64,000 nucleotides of DNA from Saccharopolyspora rosea (GTDB lineage Bacteria; Actinomycetota; Actinomycetes; Mycobacteriales; Pseudonocardiaceae): contig NZ_CP102826.1 in NCBI RefSeq assembly GCF_025643595.1, forward strand, positions 3,286,001-3,350,000, given 5' to 3'. Below, in pieces: positions 26,846-35,383 of this stretch. The position numbers were made by a program, and so were the translations under genes. The notes under the pieces were generated by a model that ran no database searches, was not told the DNA's origin, and saw only the letters and a list, made by a program, of their open reading frames with translations. The first letter of the stretch is position 1; each line of letters begins with the position of its first letter.

Positions 26846-28387
26846 ATGCCCGAACTGCTCACCGGAGCCACCGTCGTCGACGGAACCGGCGCCGCCCCGC
26901 GCCCCGCCGACGTCCTCCTCGACGGCGACCGCATCACCGCCGTCGAACCACCCGGCACCCTCCCCACCGACGCACCCCACCGCGACCTCACCGGACTCGT
27001 CCTCGCCCCCGGCTTCATCGACGTCCACTCCCACTCCGACAACGCACCCCTGCTCGACGAACACGACACCACCAAGATCCGCCAAGGCGTCACCACCGAA
27101 GTCGTCGGCAACTGCGGCTTCAGCCTCGCACCCCGCAGCCACCCCCACGCCGACACCCTCCGCACCTTCCTGAGCCGCCTGTTCCCACCCGTGCCGTTCA
27201 CCTGGACCGGCTTCCACGACCTGTTCGCCGCCACCGACGCCGCCGGCCACGTCACCAACCACTGCCCGCTGATCGGACACGGCACCCTCCGCATCGCCGC
27301 CATGGGCATGACCGACGCCGCCCCCGACGACACCGCCCTGCGCACCATGCGCACCGCACTCGAAGAAGGCATGAACGCCGGCGCCTTCGGCCTGTCCACC
27401 GGCCTGATCTACCCACCCGCCGTGTTCTCCACCACCGACGAACTCATCGCCCTCGCCCGCACCCTCGGCGGCGACGCCCTCTACGCCACGCACATGCGCG
27501 ACGAAGGCGACACCCTGCTCGACGCCATCGACGAAGCCCTCCGCATCGGCGCCACCGCAGGCCGCACCCACCTCTCCCACCTGAAAACCACCGAACCCCG
27601 CAACTGGGGGAACATGCGCCACGCCCTCGACGAGATCCACCGCGCCCGCGACCACCAGCCCCTGACCCAGGACGTCTACCCCTACACCGCGTCCTCGACC
27701 ATGCTCACCGCCACACTGCCCCGCGACTACCTCACCGGCGACGCCGACGACGTCCTCGCCCGCCTCACCAGCACACCCGGACGCGACCGGCTCGCCACCG
27801 CCCTCGCCGACACCCGGTGGGACAGCATCCTCATCGCCACCACCGCCAGCCACCGCCACGAAGGCCGGACCATCGCCGACATCGCCGCGACCACCGGAAC
27901 CGAACCCGTCGACGCACTCGTCGACGTCCTGGTCACCGAACGCCTCCGCGCCACCATGATCCACTTCTCGATGCACGAGGACGACCTCGAACTCGCCCTC
28001 TCCGACCCCGCCACCATGATCGGCTCCGACGGCCTGCCACCCGGCACCGGCGGCAAACCCCACCCCCGACTCACCGGTACCTTCCCCCGCGTCCTCGCCC
28101 GCTACACCCGCGAACGCGGCACCCTGACCCTCCCCGAAGCCGTCCACCGCATGACCGACCTGCCCGCCCGCACCTTCCGCATCCCCGAACGCGGCCGCAT
28201 CGCCCCCGGCCTGATCGCCGACCTCGTCGCCTTCGACCCGGACACCGTCACCGACGTCGGCGACTACCACGACCCCCTGCGACCGCCCCGGGGCATCCCG
28301 TGGGTCTGCCAAGCGGGCCACACCGTCGTCGCCGACGGCACCTACCTCGGCACCCGCCGCGGCACCCGCCTCACACCCACCACCTGA
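26846..28387 (+). CDS. D-aminoacylase / N-acyl-D-amino-acid deacylase family amidohydrolase
   Basis: 513 residues from the ATG at 26846, behind AAGGAGGA. It is an amidohydrolase-superfamily protein: GLVLAPGFIDVHSHSDNAPLLDEHDTTKIRQGVTTEVVGNCGFSLAP near residues 50-100 (metal His pair HSHSD and bridging Cys of NCGFS as in D-aminoacylase), GAFGLSTGLIYPPAVFS, ATHMRDEGDTLLDAIDEAL, THLSHLKT and the C-terminal SDGLPPGTGGKPHPRLTGTFPRVL. It likely hydrolyses N-acyl-D-amino acids or a related amide. Solitary gene. Confidence 0.9.
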   Translation: MPELLTGATVVDGTGAAPRPADVLLDGDRITAVEPPGTLPTDAPHRDLTGLVLAPGFIDVHSHSDNAPLLDEHDTTKIRQGVTTEVVGNCGFSLAPRSHPHADTLRTFLSRLFPPVPFTWTGFHDLFAATDAAGHVTNHCPLIGHGTLRIAAMGMTDAAPDDTALRTMRTALEEGMNAGAFGLSTGLIYPPAVFSTTDELIALARTLGGDALYATHMRDEGDTLLDAIDEALRIGATAGRTHLSHLKTTEPRNWGNMRHALDEIHRARDHQPLTQDVYPYTASSTMLTATLPRDYLTGDADDVLARLTSTPGRDRLATALADTRWDSILIATTASHRHEGRTIADIAATTGTEPVDALVDVLVTERLRATMIHFSMHEDDLELALSDPATMIGSDGLPPGTGGKPHPRLTGTFPRVLARYTRERGTLTLPEAVHRMTDLPARTFRIPERGRIAPGLIADLVAFDPDTVTDVGDYHDPLRPPRGIPWVCQAGHTVVADGTYLGTRRGTRLTPTT

Positions 28388-28405
28388 CCGGCGAGAACCG
28401 ACCGA

Positions 28406-29311
28406 TCAAGTGCTCGCCCGGCCTCCCAGGACGTCCTCCAGGAGCGCCCGCGCCGCCGCCCGGTACCGGGCGGGGCACTGGTGCGCCATGCCGAGCGCCC
28501 ACACGACCGCCTCCAGCTCGCGGGCCCGGACGAACGGAGCGAGCGCGTCCGCCGTCGGCACCGGCACCCCGGCGGCGGACGCGTACGCCCGCAACGCCGC
28601 CCCACCGTCCGCCCCGCAGGCACCGGCCAGCACCGCCAGATCCCACTCGCGCGGGCCGCGACAGGTCTCCTCCAAATCCGTCCACCACCACCCAGCACCG
28701 ACGCCCAGGAGATTGCCCGGGTGGGCATCCCCGTGCAACGCCACGACCGGCCCGTCCACCTGCGCCAAGTCCGCCAACACCCGCTCATGACGAGCCCGCA
28801 GCGCGGCCAACCGCTCCCGATCCAGCACCTCCGCCCGCTCCAACGCCGCCAACCCGTCACCGATCTGCTCCCGCACCGGTGACAACAGCGGAAGTTCCCG
28901 AGGACAACCGACGAGCTCCCCGTGCAGCACGGCCAGCGCCTCACCGGCAGCCACCGGATCCGCACGCCGCTGCGCAGCCGGCAGGTACGTCCACAGGCTC
29001 AACGCGAACCCGTCCCTGCGATGCGGCCCCGGATCCACGAGAGAACTCGGCGGCACGACAGGACCTCCCCGGTCCGCCACGTACCGGGCCACGGCCACCT
29101 CGCGCTCCAACCAGGCCCGCGGTTCCCGCCGGGTCCACGCGGTCAGCGTCGCCACCCGCACCACCACGGGCGCGGGGGCCAGGTGCACGACGAGATTGCC
29201 GCGGTTGGACAGCACGCGCCGTTCACCGGTGGGCAATCCCAGCTCAGCGCCCAGCCGGGTCGCGGCGGCAAGTGCCGCGCGCCAGACCTCGTCGAACCGA
29301 TCTCCAGTCAC
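28406..29311 (-). CDS. Aminoglycoside phosphotransferase-family kinase
   Basis: 301 residues from a GTG at 29311. The ribosome site is weak; an in-frame GTG 18 bases upstream is an alternative. It shows the APH/choline-kinase fold: NRGNLVVHLAPAPVVVRVATL (nucleotide-loop and Lys-bearing strand equivalents), HGDAHPGNLLG with the catalytic Asp near residue 195, and WTDLEETCRGPREWDLAVLAG with the metal-binding Asp. Substrate unknown; resistance, sugar-kinase or metabolite-repair roles are all possible. It converges on the amidohydrolase gene. Confidence 0.85.
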   Translation of the reverse strand: MTGDRFDEVWRAALAAATRLGAELGLPTGERRVLSNRGNLVVHLAPAPVVVRVATLTAWTRREPRAWLEREVAVARYVADRGGPVVPPSSLVDPGPHRRDGFALSLWTYLPAAQRRADPVAAGEALAVLHGELVGCPRELPLLSPVREQIGDGLAALERAEVLDRERLAALRARHERVLADLAQVDGPVVALHGDAHPGNLLGVGAGWWWTDLEETCRGPREWDLAVLAGACGADGGAALRAYASAAGVPVPTADALAPFVRARELEAVVWALGMAHQCPARYRAAARALLEDVLGGRAST

Positions 29312-29397
29312 GCGGCCAGTCTCGCCCACCGCGCAACGCCGATTTCCGCACCGAAAACCGCGCGACCGCCGCAGCCCGGTCCTGCGACCCTCGGCGG

Positions 29398-29802
29398 ATG
29401 ACCGATATCGACTACCGCTGGCGAGCGGACCTCTCCGACGGCGAACTGGTGGAGCTGACCACCTCGCACGACGGGAACCCCGAGCACGGGTGGTGGAACC
29501 GGGTCCGCGAGCACAGCCTCGGCTGGGGCAGCGCGCACCTCCCCGGCGGAACGCTCATCGGCTTCGTCAACGTCGCCTGGGACGGCGCCGACCACGCGTT
29601 CCTGCTCGACCCGAAGGTCCGCCCGGACCACCAACACCTCGGCATCGGCACCGAGCTCGTCCGCCGCGCCGCCCGAGCGGCCGAGAACGCCGGGTGCACC
29701 TGGCTGCACGTGGACTTCGAACCGCATCTGCGCGCCTTCTACTTCGAGTCGTGCGGTTTCCGCCCCACCGACGCCGGACTCCTGCACCTCTCCGCGCACT
29801 GA
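29398..29802 (+). CDS. GNAT family N-acetyltransferase
   Basis: 134 residues from the ATG at 29398 (MTDIDYRWRADLSDGELVEL). The GNAT core is visible: TLIGFVNVAWDGADHAFLLDPKVRPDHQHLGIGTELVRRAARAAENAGCTWLHVDFEPHLRAFYFESCGFRPT, with the acetyl-CoA loop HQHLGIG near residue 82 and the FYFESCGFR motif B end. Substrate unknown. Divergent from the APH-like kinase gene. Confidence 0.9.
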   Translation: MTDIDYRWRADLSDGELVELTTSHDGNPEHGWWNRVREHSLGWGSAHLPGGTLIGFVNVAWDGADHAFLLDPKVRPDHQHLGIGTELVRRAARAAENAGCTWLHVDFEPHLRAFYFESCGFRPTDAGLLHLSAH

Positions 29803-29870
29803 CCTCCGGTCGTCTCCTTGCTGTTGTTGACGAGAGTGGCGGTGAGTTCTGGTGTGGGCCTGAGTATTCA

Positions 29871-29888
29871 TTTCACTCAACACTGAAA
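29871..29888. repeat. TTTCACTC-nn-CACTGAA element, copy 1
   Basis: TTTCACTCAACACTGAAA, an imperfect inverted repeat (TTCAnT....AnTGAA), the first of four copies (see 30432, 30886 and 39373). Copies 1 and 2 share further flanking bases (GTTTCAGTG and GAATTCAT-like ends on the other strand) and both are followed, about 30 bases later, by CCCCATC and a GGGCGG tract. Confidence 0.75.
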
Positions 29889-30024
29889 CTATGAAGATCA
29901 ATATTCTGTAGAGATCATTCCCCATCCGGGCGGTATCCGATCACCTGAAGCGAGGCACGCGTGCGATCTGCGTCACATCGACGGACGATCGGCCGGTGTC
30001 CCCGACAATCGAGAGGAGTCGGAC

Positions 30025-30183
30025 ATGACGCTGTCCGAAGACTTCGCCCCGCAAGCCCCTTCCGGCTCCCTGGTCCAGGTCGAACTCGACATCCCCGTCC
30101 CCACCCAGGACCGGACGGAGCCCGCCTTCGACACCGACCGAGACGAGTTCGACGAGAGCCACCTGATCCGCGGCTACGACTGA
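30025..30183 (+). CDS. Small acidic protein, unknown
   Basis: 52 residues from the ATG at 30025 with GAGAGGAG six bases upstream. The sequence is acidic and soluble (LVQVELDIPVPTQDRTEP ... FDTDRDEFDESHLIRGYD) without Cys. It has a good ribosome site and a 13-bp hairpin terminator 20 bases after the stop, so it looks like a real one-gene unit. The LVQVELDIPV patch vaguely recalls FxLD-type RiPP leader peptides, but no Cys/Ser core or modification enzyme is present. The TTTCACTC element lies 137 bases upstream and the 17-bp palindrome directly after the stop. Confidence 0.6.
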   Translation: MTLSEDFAPQAPSGSLVQVELDIPVPTQDRTEPAFDTDRDEFDESHLIRGYD

Positions 30184-30201
30184 CGTCCGTCCACAACGGA
30201 C
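30184..30201. promoter_or_regulatory. 17-bp palindrome, copy 2
   Basis: CGTCCGTCCACAACGGAC, identical over 18 bases to 18176-18193, immediately after the stop of the small acidic protein. Confidence 0.45.
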
Positions 30202-30203
30202 TC

Positions 30204-30240
30204 GTCCGGCCGCCGGAGATCCCGCCCCCGGCGGCCGGAC
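30204..30240 (+). terminator. Terminator after the small acidic protein
   Basis: GTCCGGCCGCCGG (30204-30216) pairs with 30228-30240 across an 11-base loop. Confidence 0.7.
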
Positions 30241-30431
30241 ACAGGCGAAGCCCCATCCGGTCACACGCCACTCCCCCACCCCCGGCCGCCACCAACCCCG
30301 TGGTCCCGGTCGCGCCCTCCCGCGCACGACCGGGACCCGACCTCAGCTCCACCCCGCCGAGCGACCACCGCATCGTCCCCGGCTTGCAGTCGGTAGCAGT
30401 TCGGACTTCAGCGCAGCGATCTGCGAGTTCA

Positions 30432-30449
30432 TTTCACTCGGCACTGAAA
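30432..30449. repeat. TTTCACTC-nn-CACTGAA element, copy 2
   Basis: TTTCACTCGGCACTGAAA. Preceded by GTTCA, as in copy 1 (ATTCA), and followed within 30 bases by CCCCATCGGGCGG. Confidence 0.75.
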
Positions 30450-30885
30450 CAACAGATACGTCGAAAATCGCGTGGTCCCCATCGGGCGGCCACGACGTCG
30501 AGCTCGCGATCGCCTCCGACCCCGAGGCGCCAAGGACGCCGGTCGCTTTCCGCGATACCCCGGGCCGGCACGCGGGACCCCTTCTCGCACCGCCGCCCCA
30601 CGGGGCCGTTTTCCCTTTCACAGCACCGCTATCCGGCTGCGGCGAGCGCTCCTGGCGCGGTCGCCGCTCGGCTCTCACGACCACTCCCCCGACTCCTGCG
30701 ACCGGCGCGCTGGCCCCGGCAGCGCTGAACGCCGGGATCGTTCCCAGCCCTTGACTCGGCGGCCTCCCGAACAGCGCCGGACTCGGTGCCGCGTCCCCCG
30801 GTGGTCAGCGGCCTGCTGGCCACCTTCGATCTCGCGATCGCTCTCCCGAGCCGCGCTTCCTCGGATGACGGTGCTCCGGCAGTGA

Positions 30886-30903
30886 TTTCACTCGACACTG
30901 AAG
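30886..30903. repeat. TTTCACTC-nn-CACTGAA element, copy 3
   Basis: TTTCACTCGACACTGAAG, preceded by GTGA as in copy 4. It lies 25 bases before the palindrome at the 3' end of the TetR gene. Confidence 0.75.
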
Positions 30904-30928
30904 TGACGAAATTGATCGAGATATACGA

Positions 30929-30951
30929 GGTCCGGCACTGAGTGCCGGACC
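30929..30951. terminator. Perfect 23-bp palindrome at the 3' end of the TetR gene
   Basis: Arms GGTCCGGCACT (30929-30939) and AGTGCCGGACC (30941-30951) meet at one central base, so it is a DNA palindrome more than a hairpin. The inner 13 bases (30934-30946) are identical, in reverse, to the probable operator at 31729-31741 on the other side of the gene. It may therefore be a second regulator site as well as, or instead of, a terminator. Confidence 0.55.
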
Positions 30952-30961
30952 GCTGGGAGGG

Positions 30962-31696
30962 TCAGCGCGGGAGGTCGCGGAGGGCGTCCTCCAGCTGCTT
31001 GAGCACGGCCCCGGCGGGAGCTCCGGTGCGCAGCACCCCGACGACGACGTTCTCGTCGCCGGAGTCCTCGCACAGCGGCGCGGACAGGGCCGACCGCACC
31101 AGTCCGAGCGCCTCGCGCAGCATCGCGCGGGCGTCGGCCGTCCCCCCGCTCTTGAGCCACTGGCGCAGGACGTGGTTGTGCGCGGCCACCACCGCCGCCG
31201 CGGCGACGGCCGCGCGCAGGTCACCGGCGGGCTCGCCCGCGTAGCGCTCGCGCAGGTAGCGGGCGAAGACCCGCTGGTAGCGGTCGATGCTGGCGATCTC
31301 CTTGTCGCGCAGGGCCGGGACCTGGCGGGTCAGCTCGAAGCGCTTGAGCGACACCTCGGGCTCGGCGAGGTACATGTCCAGCACGACCTCGGCGGTGCCG
31401 CTGAGCACCCGCAGCGGGTCCTCGCGGCGGTCGGCGGACTCCAGCAGCTCGACCACCTCGGCCAAGCGCTCGTCGTGCCCGGGGAAGACCACGTCCTCCT
31501 TGGACCGGAAGTAGCGGAAGAACGTGCGCCGGCCGACGCCGGCGGCATCGGCGATCTGGTCCACCGTGGTCGCCTCGAAGCCCTGCTCGGCGAACAGGTC
31601 CATCGCGGCCAGCGCCAGCGCGCTGCGCACCCGGCGGCGGCCGTCCGCGGTCCGGCCGGATCGGGTTCTGGGCGCTGGGGACGCTGCCTCGGACAT
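30962..31696 (-). CDS. TetR-family regulator
   Basis: 244 residues from the ATG at 31696. The N-terminal helix-turn-helix (RRRVRSALALAAMDLFAEQGFEATTVDQIADAAGVGRRTFFRYFRSKEDVVF, about residues 19-72) is a standard TetR domain. The C-terminal ligand domain is of the large type common for acyl-CoA/fatty-acid-responsive regulators in actinomycetes. It is divergent from an acyl-CoA dehydrogenase gene, with a perfect 13-bp palindrome between them, so it probably represses that gene and itself. Confidence 0.92.
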   Translation of the reverse strand: MSEAASPAPRTRSGRTADGRRRVRSALALAAMDLFAEQGFEATTVDQIADAAGVGRRTFFRYFRSKEDVVFPGHDERLAEVVELLESADRREDPLRVLSGTAEVVLDMYLAEPEVSLKRFELTRQVPALRDKEIASIDRYQRVFARYLRERYAGEPAGDLRAAVAAAAVVAAHNHVLRQWLKSGGTADARAMLREALGLVRSALSAPLCEDSGDENVVVGVLRTGAPAGAVLKQLEDALRDLPR

Positions 31697-31728
31697 GGCC
31701 GGAATATAGCACCGGGATCATTGCTAGT

Positions 31729-31741
31729 GGCACTCAGTGCC
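31729..31741. promoter_or_regulatory. Probable TetR operator
   Basis: GGCACTCAGTGCC, a perfect palindrome with one central base, between the divergent TetR and acyl-CoA dehydrogenase genes. It follows directly after TTGCTA (31721-31726), a possible -35 element. The same palindrome, in reverse, occurs at 30934-30946. Confidence 0.65.
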
Positions 31742-31838
31742 GTTACGCTGGCGCCGAAGGACAACGCCCCCGGCGAGGCCGGACGTGGCGCGCAGGACCA
31801 GCGGGCCCGGCGACGGCGCCGGGATGAAGGAGGAAGCG

Positions 31839-32996
31839 GTGGACCCGACCTTCGGCACCTACCAGTTGGCCGAGGAGCACGAGGCGCTGCGCGAGGCGGT
31901 GCGGGCGCTCGCCGACAAGGAGATCGCACCGCACGCGGCGGAGGTCGACGAGCAGGAGCGGTATCCGCAGGAGGCGCTCGACGCCCTGGTGAAGTCCGGT
32001 TTCGCCGCGGTGCACATCCCCGAGGCGTACGGCGGTCAGGGGGCCGACTCGGTCGCCACCTGCATCGTGATCGAGGAGGTCGCCCGGGTCTGCGCCGCCT
32101 CCTCGCTGATCCCGGCCGTCAACAAGCTCGGCACCATGCCGATCCTGCTGTCCGCGTCCGAGGAGCTCAAGCAGCAGGTGCTGCCCTCGATCGCCTCCGG
32201 CGAGGCCACCGCCTCCTACGCGCTGTCCGAGCGGGAAGCTGGGTCGGACGCGGCCTCGATGAAGACCCGGGCCCGGCTCGACGGCGACCACTGGGTGCTC
32301 AACGGCACCAAGTGCTGGATCACCAACGGCGGCGTGTCCCGGTGGTACACCGTGATGGCGGTGACCGACCCCGACAAGGGAGCCAACGGCATCAGCGCCT
32401 TCGCCGTGCACGCCGACGATCCCGGGTTCGTGGTGGGGCCCAAGGAGAAGAAACTCGGCATCAAGGGGTCGCCGACCGTCGAGCTGTACTTCGAGGACTG
32501 CACCATCCCGGCCGACCGGATCATCGGCGAACCCGGCACCGGCTTCAAGACCGCGCTGCGGACCCTGGACCACACCAGGCCGACGATCGGCGCCCAGGCC
32601 GTCGGCATCGCCCAGGGCGCGCTGGACGCGTCGCTGGCCTACGTCAAGGAGCGCAAGCAGTTCGGCAAGGCCATCGCCGACTTCCAGGGCGTGCAGTTCA
32701 TGCTCGCCGACATGGCGATGAAGGTGGAGGCCGCGCGCCACATGGTCTACGTGTCGGCGGCTCGGGCCGAGCGCGGCGAACCGAACCTCGGGTTCATCTC
32801 CGCCGCGGCGAAGTGCTTCGCCTCCGACGTGGCCATGGAGGTCACCACCAACGCCGTGCAGCTGTTCGGCGGCGCCGGCTACACCCGCGACTTCCCGGTC
32901 GAGCGGATGATGCGCGACGCCAAGATCACCCAGATCTACGAGGGCACGAACCAGATCCAGCGCATGGTCATGGCCCGTTCGCTGCTCAAGGGCTGA
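31839..32996 (+). CDS. Acyl-CoA dehydrogenase
   Basis: 385 residues from a GTG at 31839 (VDPTFGTYQLAEEHEALREAVR) with AAGGAGG five bases upstream; an ATG at 31824 overlaps that site and is less likely. Family blocks: PEAYGGQGADSVATCIVIEEVARV, ASYALSEREAGSDAASMKTRARLDGDHWVLNGTKCWITNGG (FAD/substrate loop near residue 125), YVKERKQFGKAIADFQGVQFMLADM, and AVQLFGGAGYTRDFPVERMMRDAKITQIYEGTNQIQRMVMAR with the catalytic Glu of IYEGT near residue 366. It performs alpha,beta-dehydrogenation of an acyl-CoA; chain length cannot be read. Likely controlled by the divergent TetR. Confidence 0.94.
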   Translation: MDPTFGTYQLAEEHEALREAVRALADKEIAPHAAEVDEQERYPQEALDALVKSGFAAVHIPEAYGGQGADSVATCIVIEEVARVCAASSLIPAVNKLGTMPILLSASEELKQQVLPSIASGEATASYALSEREAGSDAASMKTRARLDGDHWVLNGTKCWITNGGVSRWYTVMAVTDPDKGANGISAFAVHADDPGFVVGPKEKKLGIKGSPTVELYFEDCTIPADRIIGEPGTGFKTALRTLDHTRPTIGAQAVGIAQGALDASLAYVKERKQFGKAIADFQGVQFMLADMAMKVEAARHMVYVSAARAERGEPNLGFISAAAKCFASDVAMEVTTNAVQLFGGAGYTRDFPVERMMRDAKITQIYEGTNQIQRMVMARSLLKG

Positions 32997-33011
32997 CACG
33001 CGCCCGCGCGT

Positions 33012-33046
33012 GGTGGTGCCGGGCACCGGCCGTGCCCGGCACCACC
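33012..33046. terminator. 15-bp stem terminator after acyl-CoA dehydrogenase
   Basis: GGTGGTGCCGGGCAC (33012-33026) pairs perfectly with 33032-33046 across a five-base loop, 15 bases past the stop. Confidence 0.85.
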
Positions 33047-33152
33047 CGGACCGCAGTGTCCGGTCGATGCGGGAGTGCGCCAGGACCGTTGCTCGCCACG
33101 CCTCGGGCTCGGCATCGTGCCGGTCCTCCCCCGCGGGAGCGGAACCGGGCGC

Positions 33153-33629
33153 TCAGACCTCGGTCTCTTCGCGCTGGGCCAGGTAGTTGCCCGCTTCGGC
33201 GTACAGGCCGGTCAACAGCCAGGCGCCGACCCCGATGTCGTCACCGAAACCCAACAGCGGCAGGAAGTCCGGGATGAAGTCGATCGGCGACACCACGTAC
33301 ACCACGGCCAGCAGCCACAGCGCGAGCTGGTAGCGCGGCGGGGCCGCGCGCTCGCCCCGCCAGGAGCCGGCGACCATCGCGGGCACCGCCCGGATCCTGC
33401 GCAGCGGACCGCCCACCGGGGTGGTCGATCCCGTCCCGCGCCGGGCGCGCGCGGCCGCCCGCAGCGGTGCCAGCCGGCGCCGCACCGCGGCGACGGCCCC
33501 GGCGATCACGGCACCGGCACCCGCGGCCACCAGTGCCACCGGCAGCAGCCAGCCGCCCGCCGTCTGCCCTCCCCCGACGACGGCGGTGACCACACCGGCG
33601 ACGACGAGCAGCGCACCGACCACGATCAC
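33153..33629 (-). CDS. DUF1232 (YkvA-like) membrane protein
   Basis: 158 residues from a GTG at 33629 with GAGGAC seven bases upstream. Two hydrophobic segments lie at the N-terminus (IVVGALLVVAGVVTAVV and WLLPVALVAAGAGAVIAGAVAAV). After a basic linker comes the DUF1232 motif LALWLLAVVYVVSPIDFIPDFLPLLGFGDDIGVGAWLL near residues 102-140. Integral membrane protein of unknown function. It sits divergently beside murJ. Confidence 0.88.
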   Translation of the reverse strand: MIVVGALLVVAGVVTAVVGGGQTAGGWLLPVALVAAGAGAVIAGAVAAVRRRLAPLRAAARARRGTGSTTPVGGPLRRIRAVPAMVAGSWRGERAAPPRYQLALWLLAVVYVVSPIDFIPDFLPLLGFGDDIGVGAWLLTGLYAEAGNYLAQREETEV

Positions 33630-33754
33630 GTCAGGTCCTCCCCACCACCCGGCAGTGCGATCAGGGTGCCATGGACGGCGCCGACCGGAGCGCGCGGCCG
33701 TGCGATCCGTGGCACCGTCGACGCGTCCGCACGCCGACCGCTCGGGGGGAGATC

Positions 33755-35380
33755 GTGGTCGACCAGGCCGAATCCCGCACCAGCGGCACCTCGCTGGCCC
33801 GGGCCAGCGGGGCGATGGCCGTGGCCACCGCGGTCAGTCGCGTCAGCGGGCTGCTCGCCAAGGTGCTGCTGGTCGTCGTCCTCGGTCTCGGGGTGGTCAA
33901 CGACTCCTACACCGTGGCCAACACGCTGCCCACCGTGGTCAACGAACTGCTGCTCGGCGGGGTGCTGACCAGCATCGCCGTACCGCTGCTGGTGCGGGCC
34001 CAGCAGGACGGCGCCCGGCAGGGCGAGTCCTACGCGCAGTGGATGATCACCATGGGCAGCGTGCTGCTCGCCGTGGCCACGGTCGCGGCGGTGGCCGCCG
34101 CTCCCCTGCTCACCGACCTGTACCTGGGGCCGGACACCCGGGCCAACGCCGCGCTGACGACCGCGTTCGCCTACCTGCTGCTGCCCGGGATCATCTTCTA
34201 CGGGTTGTCCGCGCTGCTGCAGGCGATCCTCAACGTCCGGGGCGTGTTCGGCACGCCCGCGTGGGCACCGGTGATCAACAACACCGTGGTCATCGGCACC
34301 GTCGCGGTCTACGCGCTCATGCCCGGCGAGATCTCCACCCACCCGGTGCGCATGGGCGAGCCGAAGCTGCTCGTGCTGGGCATCGGCACCGCGTTCGGCA
34401 TCGCCGCGCAGGCCGCGATCATGGTCCTCTCGTTGCGCCGCACCGGGTTCCGGTTCCGCTGGCGGTGGGGCTGGGACCACCGGTTGTCGGAGTTCGGGGC
34501 GCTGGCGTTCTGGGTCGTGCTCTACACCGTGGTCAGCCAGGTCGGCATGGTCGTCACCACCCGGGTCACCAGCCAGGGCACTCCCGGCAGCGTCGCGACG
34601 TTCAACTACGCCTGGCTGCTGTCGCAGGTCCCCTACGGGGTGCTCGGCGTGTCGCTGCTGACCGCGCTGATGCCCCGGATCAGCCGGGCCGCCGCCGCGA
34701 AGGACACCCGCGACTTCGTCGCCGACCTGTCGCTGGGGTCCCGGATGAGCGCGGTGCTGTTGATGCCGATCAGCGCGCTCATGGTCGTCGCGGGCGGCTC
34801 CATCGGGGTGGCGTTCTTCTCGCTGGGTGCCAGCGGGGTGGCCGCCGCGGACCGGCTCGGGGTGACGCTGGCGGCCGCTGCGGTGGGCATCGTGCCGTTC
34901 GCGATCACGATGCTCCAGCTGCGGGCCTTCTACGCCATGAAGGACTCCCGGACGCCGACCTGGATCAACGTCGTCATGGTGCTGTTCCGCAGCGTGTTGT
35001 GCTACGTGTTCCTCGCCTCGATGCGCGCGGAGGACCTGGTCGTCGGCGTGGCGTGGGCGATGTCGCTGAGCTTCGTGCTCGGCGCGCTCGTCGGCCAGGT
35101 CTGGCTGCGGTGGCGCGTCGGCCGGGTGGGCACCAGGCACACGCTCGTCGGCATCGCGCGGACCCTGCTCGCGACGCTGCTGGGGTGCGGGTGCGCGGTC
35201 GCGGCCGTCGCCGCGCTGCGCGGTGCCCTCGGACCGCTGAGCCCGATCGCCGACGCCTGGCTGGTGCTGGCCGTGGACGCGGTCGTGGTCCTCGGAGTCA
35301 GCTTCGGCGTGCTGGCCCTGGTCCGCGCCCCGGAGATCCGTCCGGCCCTGGACCGGGTCGGGCGCCTGGTCCGGCGGTGA
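33755..35380 (+). CDS. murJ: MurJ-like lipid II flippase
   Basis: 541 residues from a GTG at 33755 behind GGGGGGAG; upstream in-frame codons give an Arg-rich extension and were rejected. It is a polytopic membrane protein (about 14 segments) of the MviN/MurJ branch of MOP flippases: LARASGAMAVATAVSRVSGLLAKVLLVVVLG at the start, NTLPTVVNELLLGGVLTSIAVPLLVRA, AQ..NVRGVFGTPAWAPVINN, and LPRISRAAA-like motif LMPRISRAAAAKDTRDF. It should move lipid-linked peptidoglycan precursor across the membrane. Actinomycetes carry several copies; the essential one usually lies near the origin, so this may be a paralogue. GatD-MurT next door strengthens a cell-wall role. Confidence 0.88.
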   Translation: MVDQAESRTSGTSLARASGAMAVATAVSRVSGLLAKVLLVVVLGLGVVNDSYTVANTLPTVVNELLLGGVLTSIAVPLLVRAQQDGARQGESYAQWMITMGSVLLAVATVAAVAAAPLLTDLYLGPDTRANAALTTAFAYLLLPGIIFYGLSALLQAILNVRGVFGTPAWAPVINNTVVIGTVAVYALMPGEISTHPVRMGEPKLLVLGIGTAFGIAAQAAIMVLSLRRTGFRFRWRWGWDHRLSEFGALAFWVVLYTVVSQVGMVVTTRVTSQGTPGSVATFNYAWLLSQVPYGVLGVSLLTALMPRISRAAAAKDTRDFVADLSLGSRMSAVLLMPISALMVVAGGSIGVAFFSLGASGVAAADRLGVTLAAAAVGIVPFAITMLQLRAFYAMKDSRTPTWINVVMVLFRSVLCYVFLASMRAEDLVVGVAWAMSLSFVLGALVGQVWLRWRVGRVGTRHTLVGIARTLLATLLGCGCAVAAVAALRGALGPLSPIADAWLVLAVDAVVVLGVSFGVLALVRAPEIRPALDRVGRLVRR

Positions 35381-35383
35381 GCG

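Larger units (their letters stand above)
30241..30928. other. Gene-poor stretch
   Basis: Nearly 700 bases with no frame that has both a ribosome site and protein-like composition. It contains two copies of the TTTCACTC element (30432-30449 and 30886-30903). Base composition is mixed and less GC-skewed than neighbouring genes. I see no RNA gene here. Confidence 0.5.
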
